DNA of 64,000 bases from Pseudognaphalium luteoalbum (Eukaryota > Streptophyta > Magnoliopsida > Asterales > Asteraceae): NCBI GenBank assembly GCA_963422505.1, contig OY730198.1, positions 24,601,266 through 24,665,265 on the forward strand. The letters run 5' to 3'. A program made the translations under genes and the position numbers. The first letter of the stretch is position 1, and every line of letters begins with the position of its first letter. This document shows positions 32,063 to 43,625 of the stretch, one piece after another. The notes under the pieces were generated by a model. That model saw only the letters and a program-made list of their open reading frames with translations. It was not told the origin of the DNA and did not search any database.

Positions 32063-33629
32063 CAGTGGTTTCGTGCATCTTTCTTTTCATACTTATACTA
32101 TGTCCGAATTATTTCTGCCTGTTTGTATAATGTATGTTACTGTTATTGCCATGTTTATTGAGTAAGTGTGCTGTTGCGGTTGTTGAAATGTAGATAGTTG
32201 GAAGTAGGGATGATGTTGAATTAATCTTTAAATCTATATAATTGGGGATTGTTATATTTGTTATGTCTAAACTTATCATGCATCTAGACTTAGCTAGGGA
32301 TCACCCTTTCCAGTCCTTCACGTGACTACTACTTTAGGCTTAGAACCTGATCAACTCTAGGTACAGTATGAAGTTATCTGTGTTATAGTAAAGAAGCCGT
32401 GTATGTCACTGTAAACCGGCTGTAATACTGGGCAAACGCCCCGGAAAGAGCCGTCTGTGCCTACACTGTGGATTACCTAGAGACCCTAGAATATGGCCTA
32501 GAAACCAATATAGCTGTGGAAATGCACAGTACACCGTCTGGCTACCCCTGTAACTGAAGCTATGGAAACACTTCGATATTGTACACCGTATATGTACCTA
32601 GGGATGAAAAGCTGTGGAAACATCATAGTACACCGCAAGTACATCCTTGGTTACACGAATCTGTGGAACTGTCTAAGTGCTGTACATCGTGAACGGTTCC
32701 TAGGTTAGTACTCTGTGGAAGGAGTATGCATTGTACACCGTTGGTGTTCCTAGGGCTGAATGACTGATTAAAAAGGAGAGGCTAGATCATGATAGAAGTA
32801 GTTGAACTAATCAAACGTAAGGAATGAGTCTGGAGATGAAAGTCAAGCCCAGCAGTGGTTCAGGATTCTTAAAACCCCTAGACTCTACAAAACTGATAGT
32901 TTAGAATAGCAAGTTAATGATTTGAACATGTTTAGGAAATGGCATTTACATTTAGGTGTTAAGAACGGTCGAAATTACCCGTGTGGCAGTCTGTTACCTT
33001 ATTCCTACACCCTTCAAGGGTCACTTGTCCACAAAGACAGTGTGGGGGGTTGAGCAGCCTGTTCTGATCAGAATCACGATAGCCTAGGTCTCGTGACATA
33101 CTAATTCTGGTACATAACTAGAATAAGTAGGGTCCTAGTGTTTACACCCATAATGCATCTGTTTATTAACTGAAAATGTCCCCAATTATCTTTATAATAA
33201 GCATCATCCTCGCAACTGATTATTGAGGTTTCAACCGCCACAATTCTCTATCTGTCTACCTAGCTACCGATTCTTCTCTATCTTATTTACTTTTCCTGTC
33301 TTTAGTTAATTAATCAATTAAGTTAGAAAACCCCCAAAACCTACCTATCTGCACAAAACTCATCCTTAAAGCAAAACTCTATCTTTGGCATCACTTCGTT
33401 TCAATTCGCTCCGATTTAAGAACGACCTCGAGTTATACTTACTGCTTGCTCACCCTGTGTGATAGGTAGTACTTATAAATTGAGTCCCCATCTCTTTATA
33501 AATTTAAAACTTACCCACCGACGCGCGCTCGGTACTGTCCGGTCAAGTCCCTTGACGACGGGGACGGGCTCTCGCCCCTCACGAGGAGAGAGCTTTAGAA
33601 AACCTGATCGTTCGGGCGCCGTCAGCGAA
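32063..33629 (+). repeat. LTR fragment H, related to X but in opposite orientation, truncated at its 5' end
   Basis: Shares blocks with the reverse complement of X: GTTAAGAACGGTCG, then CTTATTC, GATCAGAATCACGATAGCCTAG and GTGACATACT, in the same order, and a GC-rich end around GCCGTCAGCG. Similarity starts inside the transcribed part and there is no TATA region, so its 5' half is missing. It ends at 33629 against element D's truncated LTR. No coding sequence. Confidence 0.72.
32500..32765 (+). repeat. About 60-bp degenerate repeat, CTGTGGAA ... GTACACCG ... CCTAGG
   Basis: Five successive units each read CTGTGGAA (or CTATGGAA), a variable stretch, GTACACCG, then CCTAGG or CCTTGG. Two related units are visible in X, around 22216-22303 and 22671-22763 on the complementary strand. 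Confidence 0.78.
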
Positions 33630-33915
33630 ACTGCATGCGACACTGGGGTTAGTGTCGCTATATGCGACACTCGGAAGTTATGCGACACAAGTGCTAGTGT
33701 CGCAGTATGCGACATTCAATTTTTAAGTGCGACATTAGGGTCAGTGTCGCTATGTGTGACACTCGAGATTTATGCGACATTATTAATAGTGTCGCAATAT
33801 GCGACATTCAGGTGCTCATGCGACATTCGTCTTAGTGTCGCAGTATGCGACACTCGGATGCTTATGCGACACTAGGTCTAGTGTCGCAGTTGGGTTTGGC
33901 CCTCCTGCGACACTA
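33630..33915. repeat. GCGACAC / GTGTCGC tandem palindrome array, 3' LTR copy of D
   Basis: Five tandem units of about 46 bp, each starting AGTGTCGC, then TATGCGACAY, then a second GCGACA after ~15 bases. Neighbouring half-sites pair as GTGTCGC with GCGACAC across 4-8 base loops. A 138-codon plus-strand frame over it is only the array translated. Confidence 0.9.
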
Positions 33916-35407
33916 CCGGCTGTGTGATTTTGAAGTGTCGGGTTTGTGGTGAAACGACCCCGGTTTGACCCGAAACTTTTACCCAAGTCTTAAAATAGTG
34001 TAAGGATCTTAGTAAAATTGTTGGTTCGTGTCGGGGTTAACCCGAAGTGTCGGTTTTTAAATAATGACAAAACAGTCCCTACGTTATATTTTCCATATTT
34101 TTAACCCGAATCAACCCCCGATCTCACCCATTTCTAATCGAATCAAGACTAACCAAAAATCACACATATTCTCCTAGGTGTCTTGTTTATTTCTGCACTT
34201 TATGATACTTTACAAGTTCATTTACTATTTTTTAAAAAAATAGTTCCAAGAGTGAACAGATTTGGTCCAAAACAAACATTCGTTCAAAGATCGAGTTATA
34301 CACAAAAAGCCGTGTATTTCTGTAAGTGTCCAAAGAAGAACTTTTTATAGGGGACAAAAATACCAAACTTTTCCAAGTGGTCTCATACATTTTAGTTGTG
34401 TTTTCGATTTTATACGAATTTTATCGTGGAGGATACTGAATCTGTCCAGATTATATATATGTACATGTGTTAGATTAAATGGGTTTTAACAAGTTTCTTA
34501 GACATATTAAAGTTGAGGGAGTACACTAGCATGTTAATAAGTGTAGTAACAACATTTTTAAAGGAAGGGTTGGGGTTCTTATGTGTCGTTTAAAGAAACG
34601 AAGTAGATGACGATGCTCCTTGCGTTTTGGTGATAATCTTTGCTTCCTACGCCTTTGGATGAAGATGAAGATTATGGTGGTGGTTCAAGGTGGCTAGAGG
34701 GTGGTTTTGGGAGGTGTTTGGTCATGGAAAGGGCAGAGAAAAGAGAGGGAGAGATAAAGTGTGAAGGTGGAGAAATTGGTGAGGTGAATGAGTGAATGAT
34801 AGGGTGTGGTTTGGTTTCCTTAAAGTCAAGAGAAATGGGGAGGGGTTATGGGGCAAGGGCTGCAGATTTTTCTGTGGTCCCCACCCCATGTGAATGTGTT
34901 AAATTGTTCCCCAAGTTTTCACTCCGTGCGGTGTTTGTTTACCCGTTCTTTTTGACGTTTATTTAGGCATTAAACGTTTGTTACGCGTATTTAACTAACG
35001 ATTTAAAACCCGATATTTTAACTTGAAGTATTTTATCAAAATACTTAATAATGAGTTATAAAAATATAACTTGAGATTATTTCGCGTGTCGGGCGCGTTT
35101 CATGTGTTTTTGTTTCGTACGGAGTGCTTTATACGATATTTAATACGTGTAATATATTTCATAATATATTAAGGTAAACAATGTTTGTTTGGATAATTCC
35201 ACATTATTTATAAATTCTTGTCACCAATGTGCATATTTTCATTTTCGGATATACATCCGGTTCATAAGTGTACGATTTAAACAAATCGTATAAACGTGTA
35301 TGTAATTACACAAAAGGTTATGTATATTTAGATTAATGTAATACTAAATACACGTAATTACAAGTAGTTTAGCCACTAATTACAGTCCTAAATTAGCGGG
35401 TGTCACA
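33630..35407 (-). repeat. Element D 3' LTR, truncated (1778 bp)
   Basis: Ends GGGTGTCACA before the polypurine tract. 33630-34768 matches 42466-43592 of the other LTR; 34769-35407 is unmatched because that LTR is cut there. The left boundary abuts fragment H within the repeat array. Confidence 0.9.
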
Positions 35408-35418
35408 TTCTCCCCTTG
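35408..35418 (-). other. Element D polypurine tract
   Basis: The minus strand reads CAAGGGGAGAA directly before the LTR, identical to A. Confidence 0.85.
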
Positions 35419-35489
35419 TTAGGAGAATTTCATCCCGAAATAGCTCGTAGTCGCGGTGTGAGTAGGGTCTGTAAACAAGTGTGGATATT

Positions 35490-36026
35490 TCAGTCGCATT
35501 TGGTCTTCCCTTCCCAAGTGAATTCAGGTCCTCGCCTCAAATTCCACCTGACCTTGACGATGGGAATACGACTCTGTTTTAAACGTTTGACCTCACGGTC
35601 CATAATTTCCATGGGTTCCTCGACAAAGTGTAGTTTTTCGTCAATGTGTATCTCATCAAGAGGTATAATCAGTGTCTCATCCGACAAACACTTTTTGAGA
35701 TTCGAAATGTGGAAAGTAGGGTGCACGCTACTGAGTTCGGAAGGTAGCTGCAGTCTGTATGCCACTGGACCAATCCTTTCAAGGATTTCGAACGGTCCAA
35801 TGTATCTAGGATTCAGTTTCCCACGTTTACCAAAACGGATGACGCCTTTCCAAGGCGATACTTTCAGGAGTACTCGATCCCCAACCTGGAATTCGAGGTG
35901 TTTGTGTCTCACGTCAGCATAACTTTTCTGACGATCACGCGCAGCTTTCAGTTGGTTTTGTATGCCGACGATCTTTTCAGTGGTTTCGTGAATGATTTCT
36001 GGACCAGTGAGTTGTGTATCCCCCAC
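35490..36026 (-). pseudogene. Element D integrase C-terminus with chromodomain-like tail
   Basis: Follows a TAG just above 36026, where A has TGG. It holds GDRVLLKVSPWKG, GPFEILERIGPVAYRL and the tail IPIVKVRWNLRRGPEFTWEG. Near 35508, one base present in A is missing, so the frame shifts and ends early (KTKCD) before the last part of the tail seen in A. Confidence 0.9.
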
Positions 36027-36032
36027 CTCGGT

Positions 36033-36818
36033 CTAACAAATGGGTGACCGACACTTACGACCGTAAAGTGCCTCAATGGGTGCAGCCTTAATGCTGGTGT
36101 GATAGCTGTTGTTGTATGAAAACTCACACAACGGTAAGTGATTTTCCCAGTTTTTACCGAATTCAACTACGCAAGCTCGTAGCATATCCTCCAGTGTTTG
36201 TATGATTCGTTCTCTCTGGCCGTCGGTTTGAGGATGATAAGCTGTACTCATATCCAGACGAGTACCAAGAGATTTTTGTAGCGATTGCCAGAAGCGAGAA
36301 GTAAATCGAGCATCTCGGTCAGAGATAATCGAGATGGGCACGCCGTGTCTTGACACGATCTCTTTCAGGTAGATCCGTGTCAAACGTTCCATCTTGTCAG
36401 TTTCCTTGATGGCCAGGAAATGAGCAGACTTCGTGAGACGATCTACGATCACCCAAATGGTATCACAACCGCTCGATGTTTTCGGAAGTTTGGTAATGAA
36501 GTCCATGGTGATCTGCTCCCATTTCCATTGAGGGATTTCCGGTTGTTGCAGCAACCCGGAAGGTTTCTGATATTCGGCTTTAACCTTGGAACAAGTAAGG
36601 CACTTGAAAACATAGGTTGCAATGTCAGCTTTCATGTTAGGCCACCAATACAACGGTTTGATGCCATGATACATTTTATCGGCGCTAGGGTGGATAGAGT
36701 ATCTAGACTTGTGAGCTTCATCCATCACCAAGTCTCGTAGGTTCCCAAAACTTGGTAACCAGATTCTGTTAGAAAAGTATTTGGCCCCGTCAGGTTTGGT
36801 CTCAAACTGTTTATCCAT
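36033..36818 (-). pseudogene. Element D integrase zinc domain and catalytic core
   Basis: Longer open than in A: the positions of A's two stops here are sense codons. Zinc domain DEAHKSRYSIHPS with KCLTCSKVK. Core: ITMDFITKLP, IISDRDARFTSRFW and HPQTDGQRERIIQTLEDML give all three DDE residues. It ends at YGRKCRSPIC before a TAG. An upstream TGA at 36822-36824 separates it from RNase H; A has CGA there. Confidence 0.92.
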
Positions 36819-36821
36819 GTC

Positions 36822-37937
36822 TCACAAGGCCTCGTGTTTCACATTTTCAGTTTTGAGTGCTTCGGGTTGAGCGGTAAGAATTTGGATTATGAGATCGTTG
36901 TGTACAGTCATACTAAGTGCTCGAACACGGAGGGGTTTCACTCGTTCCTTGCGACTTAGGGCATCGGCCGCAATGTTGGCTTTGCCCGGATGGTAACGGA
37001 TTTCGCAGTCGTAATCGGTAAGTAATTCGACCCAACGGCGTTGTCTCATGTTTAGGTCTTTTTGGTCGAAGATGTGTTGGAGACTCTTGTGATCAGTGAA
37101 GATTGTACACTTTGTACCATACAAGTAGTGTCTCCAGATTTTAAGAGCGAATACAACTGCTCCCAACTCTAGGTCATGAGTGGTGTAATTCTTTTCGTGG
37201 ACCTTGAGTTGCCGAGAGGCGTAGGCAATAACTTTTTCTCGTTGCATCAGCACGCAACCGAGACCTTGGTGTGAGGCGTCACAGTACACCACGAAGTCAT
37301 CGTTACCCTCGGGTAAGGATAGGATAGGTGCACTACAGAGATTTTGTTTCAGTAATTGAAAGGCTGACTCTTGTTTTTCAGTCCAGTCGAACTTCTTCTC
37401 TTTCTGAGTTAGTGTAGTGAGTGGTTGAGCTATTTTCAAAAAGTTCTCAATGAATCGCCTGTAGTATCCGGCGAGTCCTAAGAATTGGCGTACTTCAGTG
37501 GGTGTAGTAGGTGCTTGCCAGCACTTGATGGCTTCAATTTTGAAAGGATCAACATGAATTCCTTGACTGTCAATCACGTGTCCAAGGAATTGTACAGTTT
37601 GCATCCAGAACTCACACTTGGAGAATTTGGCATATAACTCCTCGTGCTTGAGTAGTTCTAGAACGGTTTTCAGGTGTTGCGCGTGTTCTTGTTCATTGCG
37701 CGAGTAAATCAGAATGTCATCAATGAAGACGATGACAAACTTGTTGAGGTAAGGCTTACACACCCGATTCATAAGGTCCATGAATACTGCTGGTGCGTTG
37801 GTCAAGCCGAATGGCATCACTTGGAATTCGTAATGCCCGTAGCGAGTTCGAAAAGCTGTTTTAGGGATATCTTCCTCACGAACTCGGAGTTGGTGATAAC
37901 TTGACCTTAGATCGATCTTTGAATAAAAGCTCGACCC
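36822..37937 (-). pseudogene. Element D reverse transcriptase (C-terminal part) and RNase H
   Basis: Begins after the TAG at 37938-37940. Catalytic VIVFIDDILIYSR is intact. RNase H motifs VVYCDASHQGLGCVLMQ, TDHKSLQHIFDQ and NIAADALSRKE are present. The start methionine of this segment (MMPFGLTNAP) is internal to RT, not a true start. The frame is open across 37821-37937 as well. Confidence 0.92.
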
Positions 37938-39278
37938 CTAAAGTTGGTCAAACAGGTCATCAATACGAGGTAGTAGGTAACGGTTCTTGACGGTTAATTT
38001 GTTGAGCTCACGGTAGTCAATGCACATGCGGAAAGAACCGTCTTTCTTTTTCACAAACAGGACCGGGGCTCCCCATGGAGAGGAACTCGGTCGAATAAAT
38101 CCCTTATCCAGGAGTTCTTGCAGTTGAGTAGACAACTCTTGGAGTTCGGATGAGGCTAAACGGTATGGTGCTCGTGCCACGGGTGCTACATCGGGCACAA
38201 GGTCAATAGAGAATTCGACTTGTCTAGGTGGCGGAAGGCCATGAAAGTCTTCAGGAAAGACTTCTGGGAAGTCTCGAATAATAGGCACATCCTCAAGTCG
38301 CTTCTCCTCCGACTGTTTCTCCGTAACGTGCGCGAGGATTTCCTGGTACCCTTTTCTCAGGTATTTCTGGGTTTTCATACACGAAATGATATTCAGTCTG
38401 GTCCCACCGGTCTCCCCTTGTATGACTAGAGTTCCACCGATGGCGAGAGGGATACGAACGATTTTCTCAAAACAGATAATTTCGGCACGGTGTTTGGATA
38501 GCCAATCCATACCGACAATGATGTCGAAGCTGCTGATCTCAACAGGCATAAGGTCAATAGAGAACAGCACATCAGCTAAGTTTAAGGTGCAGTTAGGTAT
38601 TACACTGTTGGCCTCAATAAGTTTGCCATTTGCCAACTCTACTATGTACTTAGAATCTAAGACAACAGGTGTGGTGTCAAGTATTGAACAAAACTCATCA
38701 GAAATGAAACTCCTATCAGCACCAGTATCAAATAACACAGAAGCAGTCAAATTGTTGAAAAGGAACGTACCCGTGACCACATTCGGGTCTTGGCGGGCAT
38801 CCCCAGCATTAAGTACAAAAGCTCTGCCCCGAGCGTTGTTGTTGTCCTTTTTCTTGTTCTTCAATTTGGGGCAGTCACTTTTGAAATGTCCAGCAACTCC
38901 ACATTCATAACAGGTTCTGGGAGTGTTGGGTTTGGTTTTGGTATTGGTAGTGTTGGTCCTGCAGTCTTTAGCAAAATGCCCGAATCGCTTGCACTTGCTA
39001 CAAGGGCAAGAACCAATATGATGAAGTTGGCACCTAGAACAGTAGGGTTTGTCCCCTTGGTATTCCTTCTTGTTATCAGAACTAGAGGTGTAGGCTTTGA
39101 TGGTTTCAGGTTTATTAGATGCTTGTTGGTTTTGATTCTGGTTGCCAGAGTTCCCAGACCACTTCCTCTTGTTGTTGCCAGTGAATGGGATGGGTGCTTC
39201 ACGGCTAACAACCATGGCCATAAGTTCATGCACCATACGAATGGCACTCTGAATGTCAGCTGGTTTGGATGAGGCCAC
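37938..39278 (-). pseudogene. Element D gag C-terminal part, protease and N-terminal RT
   Basis: A 446-codon open segment. Zinc knuckles CSKCKRFGHFAKDC and CYECGVAGHFKSDC, preceded by CSRCQLHHIGSC. The linker is shorter and less Asn-rich than in A. Protease LFDTGADRSFIS and IIVGMDWLSKHRAEI. RT to RIDDLFDQL, then a TAG where A has a Gln codon. Gene order and spacing equal A's. Confidence 0.93.
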
Positions 39279-39863
39279 GTTCCCCTGGATACTCTCCAGG
39301 AGTCCGCGAATGTACCTCTGAATACGCTTGCGCTAGGGATCAACCATAGACGGACAAAGGAGAGCAAGTTATTGGAACCTAGTGGTATAACCAATGATAT
39401 CGGTTCCCTGAACCGTCAAATGCCAGAATTCCACTTCCAGATGTTGGAGTTCCTCATTTGGACAGTACTCATCAGTAAGCTTTTTCTTCAGATCCTCCCA
39501 GGGAATTTGGTATGCAATGTCAATGCCCACTGCTTGAGCATAGGCGTTCCACCAAGTCAAAGCACCTTTAAGGAAAGTGCAGGTGGCATCCTTAACCTTG
39601 CAGTCCTCGGGACAGTTGCAGATCCGGAATACTGATTCCATTTTCTCGGCCCATCTAATCAATCCTATGGCCCCTTCAATACCTTTAAAATTTAAAGGTT
39701 TACAATTTAGGAAATCTTTGTAGGAGCAGGGTCATATAGGAGGGCCATTTACAGCGGAGTCCTTGCTGCCCGAGTGCGGCCGAGCAGCTATGGCCTGCGC
39801 CACTGTTTGGACAATCAGTTTGACAAATTCGACGTCATCGTACGTGTGTCATCGAGGTGGCAT
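39279..39863 (-). pseudogene. Element D gag N-terminal part
   Basis: The start is the ATG at 39863 (MPPR), matching A and B. A TGA is the fifth codon (39849-39851) and another lies just before the conserved PCSYKDFLNCKPLNFKG. 39369-39662 is open (RWAEKMESVFRIC, ALTWWN, YTTRFQ) and ends at a TAA where A has CAA. A TAG follows before the next open segment. Confidence 0.88.
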
Positions 39864-40091
39864 AATGCTGTATATCAAAGGGAAGAGGTCGGTAAGATGT
39901 TTGCACAAGGTTATGATATATCACATGCGTAAGTATATATAAGGTGGTAATATACAACAACATGAAGTGATAATTATAATTCATTAGATAGTAAGGTTAG
40001 ATTCTGTACAATACATGAGTTCCAAAAGATTACAGAATCTAGAGTCTACAAAAGATGTCGGGAACATTTCATACGGTCAGGTTACAAGAGT

Positions 40092-40613
40092 TTACATAGC
40101 TAGCAAATAGGTTACATGATAACCAATGCACAAATCTTGATGTAGGTTGAGTTGTGACAATAGAGAAGTGAGATGGTTAATAGATTTTGCAAGCCCGCTG
40201 ACCATTCTAAGAGCATCCTCGGTTTCCCGTAGACGCGTCTCGCATTCTTGCAGCCTCGATTGCAGAACAGAGATTTCATTTCGGTTACTGATCACTTGGT
40301 TGTGAATAATTCCCATGGTTTCGATAGTTTCTCCCAGCTGGTCGTGAAGTGTGTCCATGTTATCCACAGTGTTCTCGTGATATTCGGAGACTTGGTTGAT
40401 ACGTTCAAGGGCTGTGAGTCTCCAGTTCTCACGAGTCTCCTGCAGCTCTATGTCCATTTTGCGAAATCGTCTCTCATGGTGGTTTAGCCTGGCGGTTAAA
40501 GCTGGTACGGAATAGGGGTTAGTTCGAGGTGACATAGTGGTCCTCCTAGAAATACGTGGGTTTTGTGATCCATACGGATGAGAGCGTGATGAATTGGGTG
40601 ATGTGTTTGCCAT
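40092..40613 (-). CDS. Element D upstream ORF: coiled-coil protein, homologue of the element A upstream ORF
   Basis: An intact 173-codon ORF starting MANTSPNSSR (A: MANTPHNSSY). Residues ~45-155 are heptad-rich (ARLNHHERRFRKMDIELQET, then SRLQECETRLRETEDALRMV). It ends 14 residues later than A's protein with LCIGYHVTYLLAM. D's gag and pol are broken many times, yet this frame has no stop or shift. The short length makes chance survival possible. The upstream context TTTGTCTGAGA parallels A and B. Function unknown. Confidence 0.75.
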   Translation of the reverse strand: MANTSPNSSRSHPYGSQNPRISRRTTMSPRTNPYSVPALTARLNHHERRFRKMDIELQETRENWRLTALERINQVSEYHENTVDNMDTLHDQLGETIETMGIIHNQVISNRNEISVLQSRLQECETRLRETEDALRMVSGLAKSINHLTSLLSQLNLHQDLCIGYHVTYLLAM

Positions 40614-40704
40614 TCTCAGACAAAGCGTTAGAAAGAATGAGGCCTATATTCATATAGTACATATATAATATAGCCTAAGATATTGAGCGAGAGTAAGGCC
40701 TATC

Positions 40705-40740
<36 letters not shown>

Positions 40741-40999
40741 ATAATAGCCTAAAGCGTCTAATCATAGACATGTTTGAGTCCCGGTTTCTCTCGTGGCCAG
40801 AGTCAACTAGTGTATCATGTTCAGTCATGACTCCTTCCAGATCTCACATCATATTCTTTTAATTGTACATAGTTGATCAGGCTATGTTCAATTAAACCAA
40901 TACAATATAGTCACTGAACCTAATCATACTTAAGAAGGAATACTGCCTAACGGTCATAGTCTAGGCCCACTAAATGCAACCTAGTTCGCTATAACCTTA
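40614..40999 (-). other. Element D 5' leader with (TA)n microsatellite
   Basis: Homologous to 6682-7058 in A. The TA run near 40711-40737 is longer than A's. No coding sequence seen. Confidence 0.65.
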
Positions 41000-41013
41000 G
41001 GCTCTGATACCAA
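41000..41013 (-). promoter_or_regulatory. Element D primer binding site (initiator tRNA-Met)
   Basis: The minus strand reads TTGGTATCAGAGCC, two bases inside the LTR. Confidence 0.92.
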
Positions 41014-41015
41014 TC

Positions 41016-43592
41016 TGTAACACCCCCAAATTTAATGTTGCGCGGAAGCAAGCTTTGGGTGTTACTAATCAATAATCAAGCACCAAAGTAAAGCAAACAG
41101 CATCTATATGCAACGTCGTACAACAGTACAAAAGTATTACATTGATTGTAGTCGGAATGTAATAAGCTCTGAGTTCAGAAAGTATGTTTTCCTAGAGATT
41201 CTATTACATAATAATTATAACAAAATAATGCGACAGAATCTCCAAAGTAGTATGCATGTGACTCAAGCTATCAGTCCCCTCAGGGTGTGCAGTCCTACTG
41301 CTGTAATGTACCTGAGATACAAAGCTAAAACGGATCAACCAAAATGGTTGGTGAATCTCACAGGTTTAGTGGTAAATAATAGTCGTGAACCACAAAATGT
41401 ACCAGTGTTACCTAACCAGTAACGTAAGTAGACAATAAACAGTAGATCACAGATCGTAAGATCTCCAGATCAGTACACAATGCCATGAGCTCACAAGTTG
41501 AAGCTTAACTGTTTGGTGTGAATTAGTACAATCAAGTACCACATCATGTACCCCCGTGAGTGCTATCCAGACACTCATATGTAATCAATTCCTAATATGC
41601 CTGTTTCTACGGTGTAATCCGTGATGGCGCTACCACCCCAGGCAGGGATTGTCAGTCCCAAATGGATCCATCTATTAGTAATCGCGCTTAAGTCCATAAC
41701 TAACAACTTATGATAGGAGGATTTCAGTGGATAAAAGTAACTCATGCAAAGTTTGTGTAAAAGCAGTAGTAAAATCAGTACAATACATTGCGTTCACATG
41801 TAAAACGGTAGCTAAGTATCTCACCCCAGTAGTTTAGAAAACAGTTAAAATGGGGATGTAAAACTCACCTGAGTCCAGCAAGTACACTGTGTTCGTGTAA
41901 TCGAACAAGTATCTCAGATGTAGTTCCGTAAGTGTTGGGTGTAATCCCGTAAGTACCGGATGTAATTCTGTACGTTGGTTCTCCGAACCCTGCAACCTTC
42001 TGGCATCCGAAACGCACAAGGTTGTAAGTAAGTATGTAAATAAGTTGGTGTCTCGAAAGACCACCAATGCTAGTTTTCCACTCAACTAGGTAATGTCCAA
42101 GTGTTTGTTTGTACGTTTGTAATCATTTTGTAAACAAGTGTGGCCCGTTGGTGACGGAGTGTAATAATAATTCAAATATTATTATTACGTAATTAATCGT
42201 GTTTGTATACCTTGTAAAGCATATACATAAGTTGGTTATTTGTAACGTGACGTGCAACCGTTGTTCGGATGTAAGTCCGTGCGAGTGTAAGCTCATCTTA
42301 TAAACATTTGGTTCGAGTGTAAGCTCGTATGCGTTTAAGTTGTAGTGTATACTTCCCTAAGTATATGTATATCATGTAAGTGTAGTGTCATAAAAGTATA
42401 GTTGTTGTATGTATTCAATACTTAGTATAAAGAGTATTATCAAGTTCCTATTTTATGCGACACTGCATGCAACACTGGGGTTAGTGTCGCTATATGCGAC
42501 ACTCGGAAGTTATGCGACACAAGTGCTAGTGTCGCAGTATGCGACATTCAATTTTTAAGTGCGACATTAGGGTCAGTGTCGCTATGTGCGACACTCAAGA
42601 TTTATGCGAAATTATTAATAGTGTCGCAGTATGCGACATTCAGGTGCTCATGCGACATTCACCTTAGTGTCGCAGTATCCGACACTCGGATGCTTACGCG
42701 ACACTAGGTCTCGTGTCGCAGTTGGGTTTGGCCCTCCTGCGACACTACCGGCTGTGTGATTTTGAAGTGTCGGGTTTGTGGTCAAATGACCCCGGTTTGA
42801 CCCGAAACTTTTTCCCAAGTCTTAAAATAGTGTAAGTAGCTTAGTAAAATTGTTGGTTCGTGTCGGGGTTAACCCGAAGTGTCGGTTTTTAAATAATGAC
42901 AAAACAGTCCCTACGTTAAATTTTCCAAATTTTTAACCCGAATCAACCCCCGATCTCACCCATTTCTAATCGAATCAAGACTAACCAAAAATCACACATA
43001 TTCTCCTAGGTGTCTTTTTTATTTCTGCACTTTATGATACTTTTACAAGTTCATTTACTATTTTAGACAAAAATAGTTTCGAAGAGTGGTCAGATTTGGT
43101 CCAAAACAAACATTCGTTCAAAGATCGAGTTATACACAAAAATCCGTGTATTTCTGTAAGTGGCCAAAGAAGAACTCTCTTTGTCGGGGACAAAAATACC
43201 AAACTTTTCCAAGTGGTCTCATACATTTTAGTTGTGTTTTCGATTTTATACGAATTTTATCGTGGAGGATACTGAATCTGTCCAGATTATATATATGTAC
43301 ATGTGTTAGATTAAATGGGTTTTAACAAGTTTCTTAGACATATTAAAGTTGAGGGAGTACACTAGCATGTTAATAAGTGTAGTAACAACATTTTTAAAGG
43401 AAGGGTTGGGGTTCTTACGTGTCGTTTAAAGAAACGAAGTAGATGACGATGCTCCTTGCGTTTTGGTGATAATCTTTGCTTCCTACGCCTTTGGATGAAG
43501 ATGAAGATTATGGTGGTGGTTCAAGGTGGCTAGAGGGTGGTTTTGGGAGGTGTTTGGTCGTGGAAAGGGCAGAGAAAATAGAGGGAGAGATA
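41016..43592 (-). repeat. Element D 5' LTR, outer end missing (2577 bp)
   Basis: Begins TGTAACACCCCC with the same terminal inverted repeat as A (ACACCCCCAAAT; TTTGGGTGTT). The minus-strand TCAGGTGAGT donor lies at 41863-41872. Similarity to the other LTR stops at 43592 (GGGAGAGATA), where copia element F begins; about 640 bases of U3 are missing. Confidence 0.9.
42452..42756. repeat. GCGACAC / GTGTCGC tandem palindrome array, 5' LTR copy of D
   Basis: The same five ~46-bp units as in the other D LTR, with scattered C-to-T and G-to-A differences in CpG sites (for example GCGACAC against GCAACAC in the first unit). The array sits about 370 bases beyond the TAATGTCCAAG segment shared with LTRs A and C. 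Confidence 0.9.
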
Positions 43593-43625
43593 ATGTTTCT
43601 CACAGACTATCAGATGTGAGAAGTT

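Larger units (their letters stand above)
33630..43592 (-). mobile_element. Element D: Ty3/gypsy chromovirus, sister of element A, both LTRs truncated
   Basis: Minus-strand order: 5' LTR (from 43592), primer site, upstream coiled-coil ORF, gag-PR-RT-RH-IN with chromodomain-like tail, polypurine tract, 3' LTR to 33630. The internal region (35408-41015) aligns with A throughout. The 3' LTR lacks its inner end and the 5' LTR lacks its outer end; combining them gives about 3.2 kb, the size of LTR A. Stops and a frameshift are more numerous than in A, so it is older or longer inactive. Confidence 0.92.

Noticed and set aside
33459..33875. 138-codon plus-strand frame
   Set aside because: Its peptide is just the GCGACAC array translated (CDT/VAVCD repeats) and it starts across the H/D junction.
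33630..33915. CRISPR-like repeat array
   Set aside because: Units are tandem and palindromic with no unique spacers of fixed length, it lies inside an LTR in both copies, and the genome is a plant. The same applies to 42452-42756, 61932-62043 and 62517-62907.
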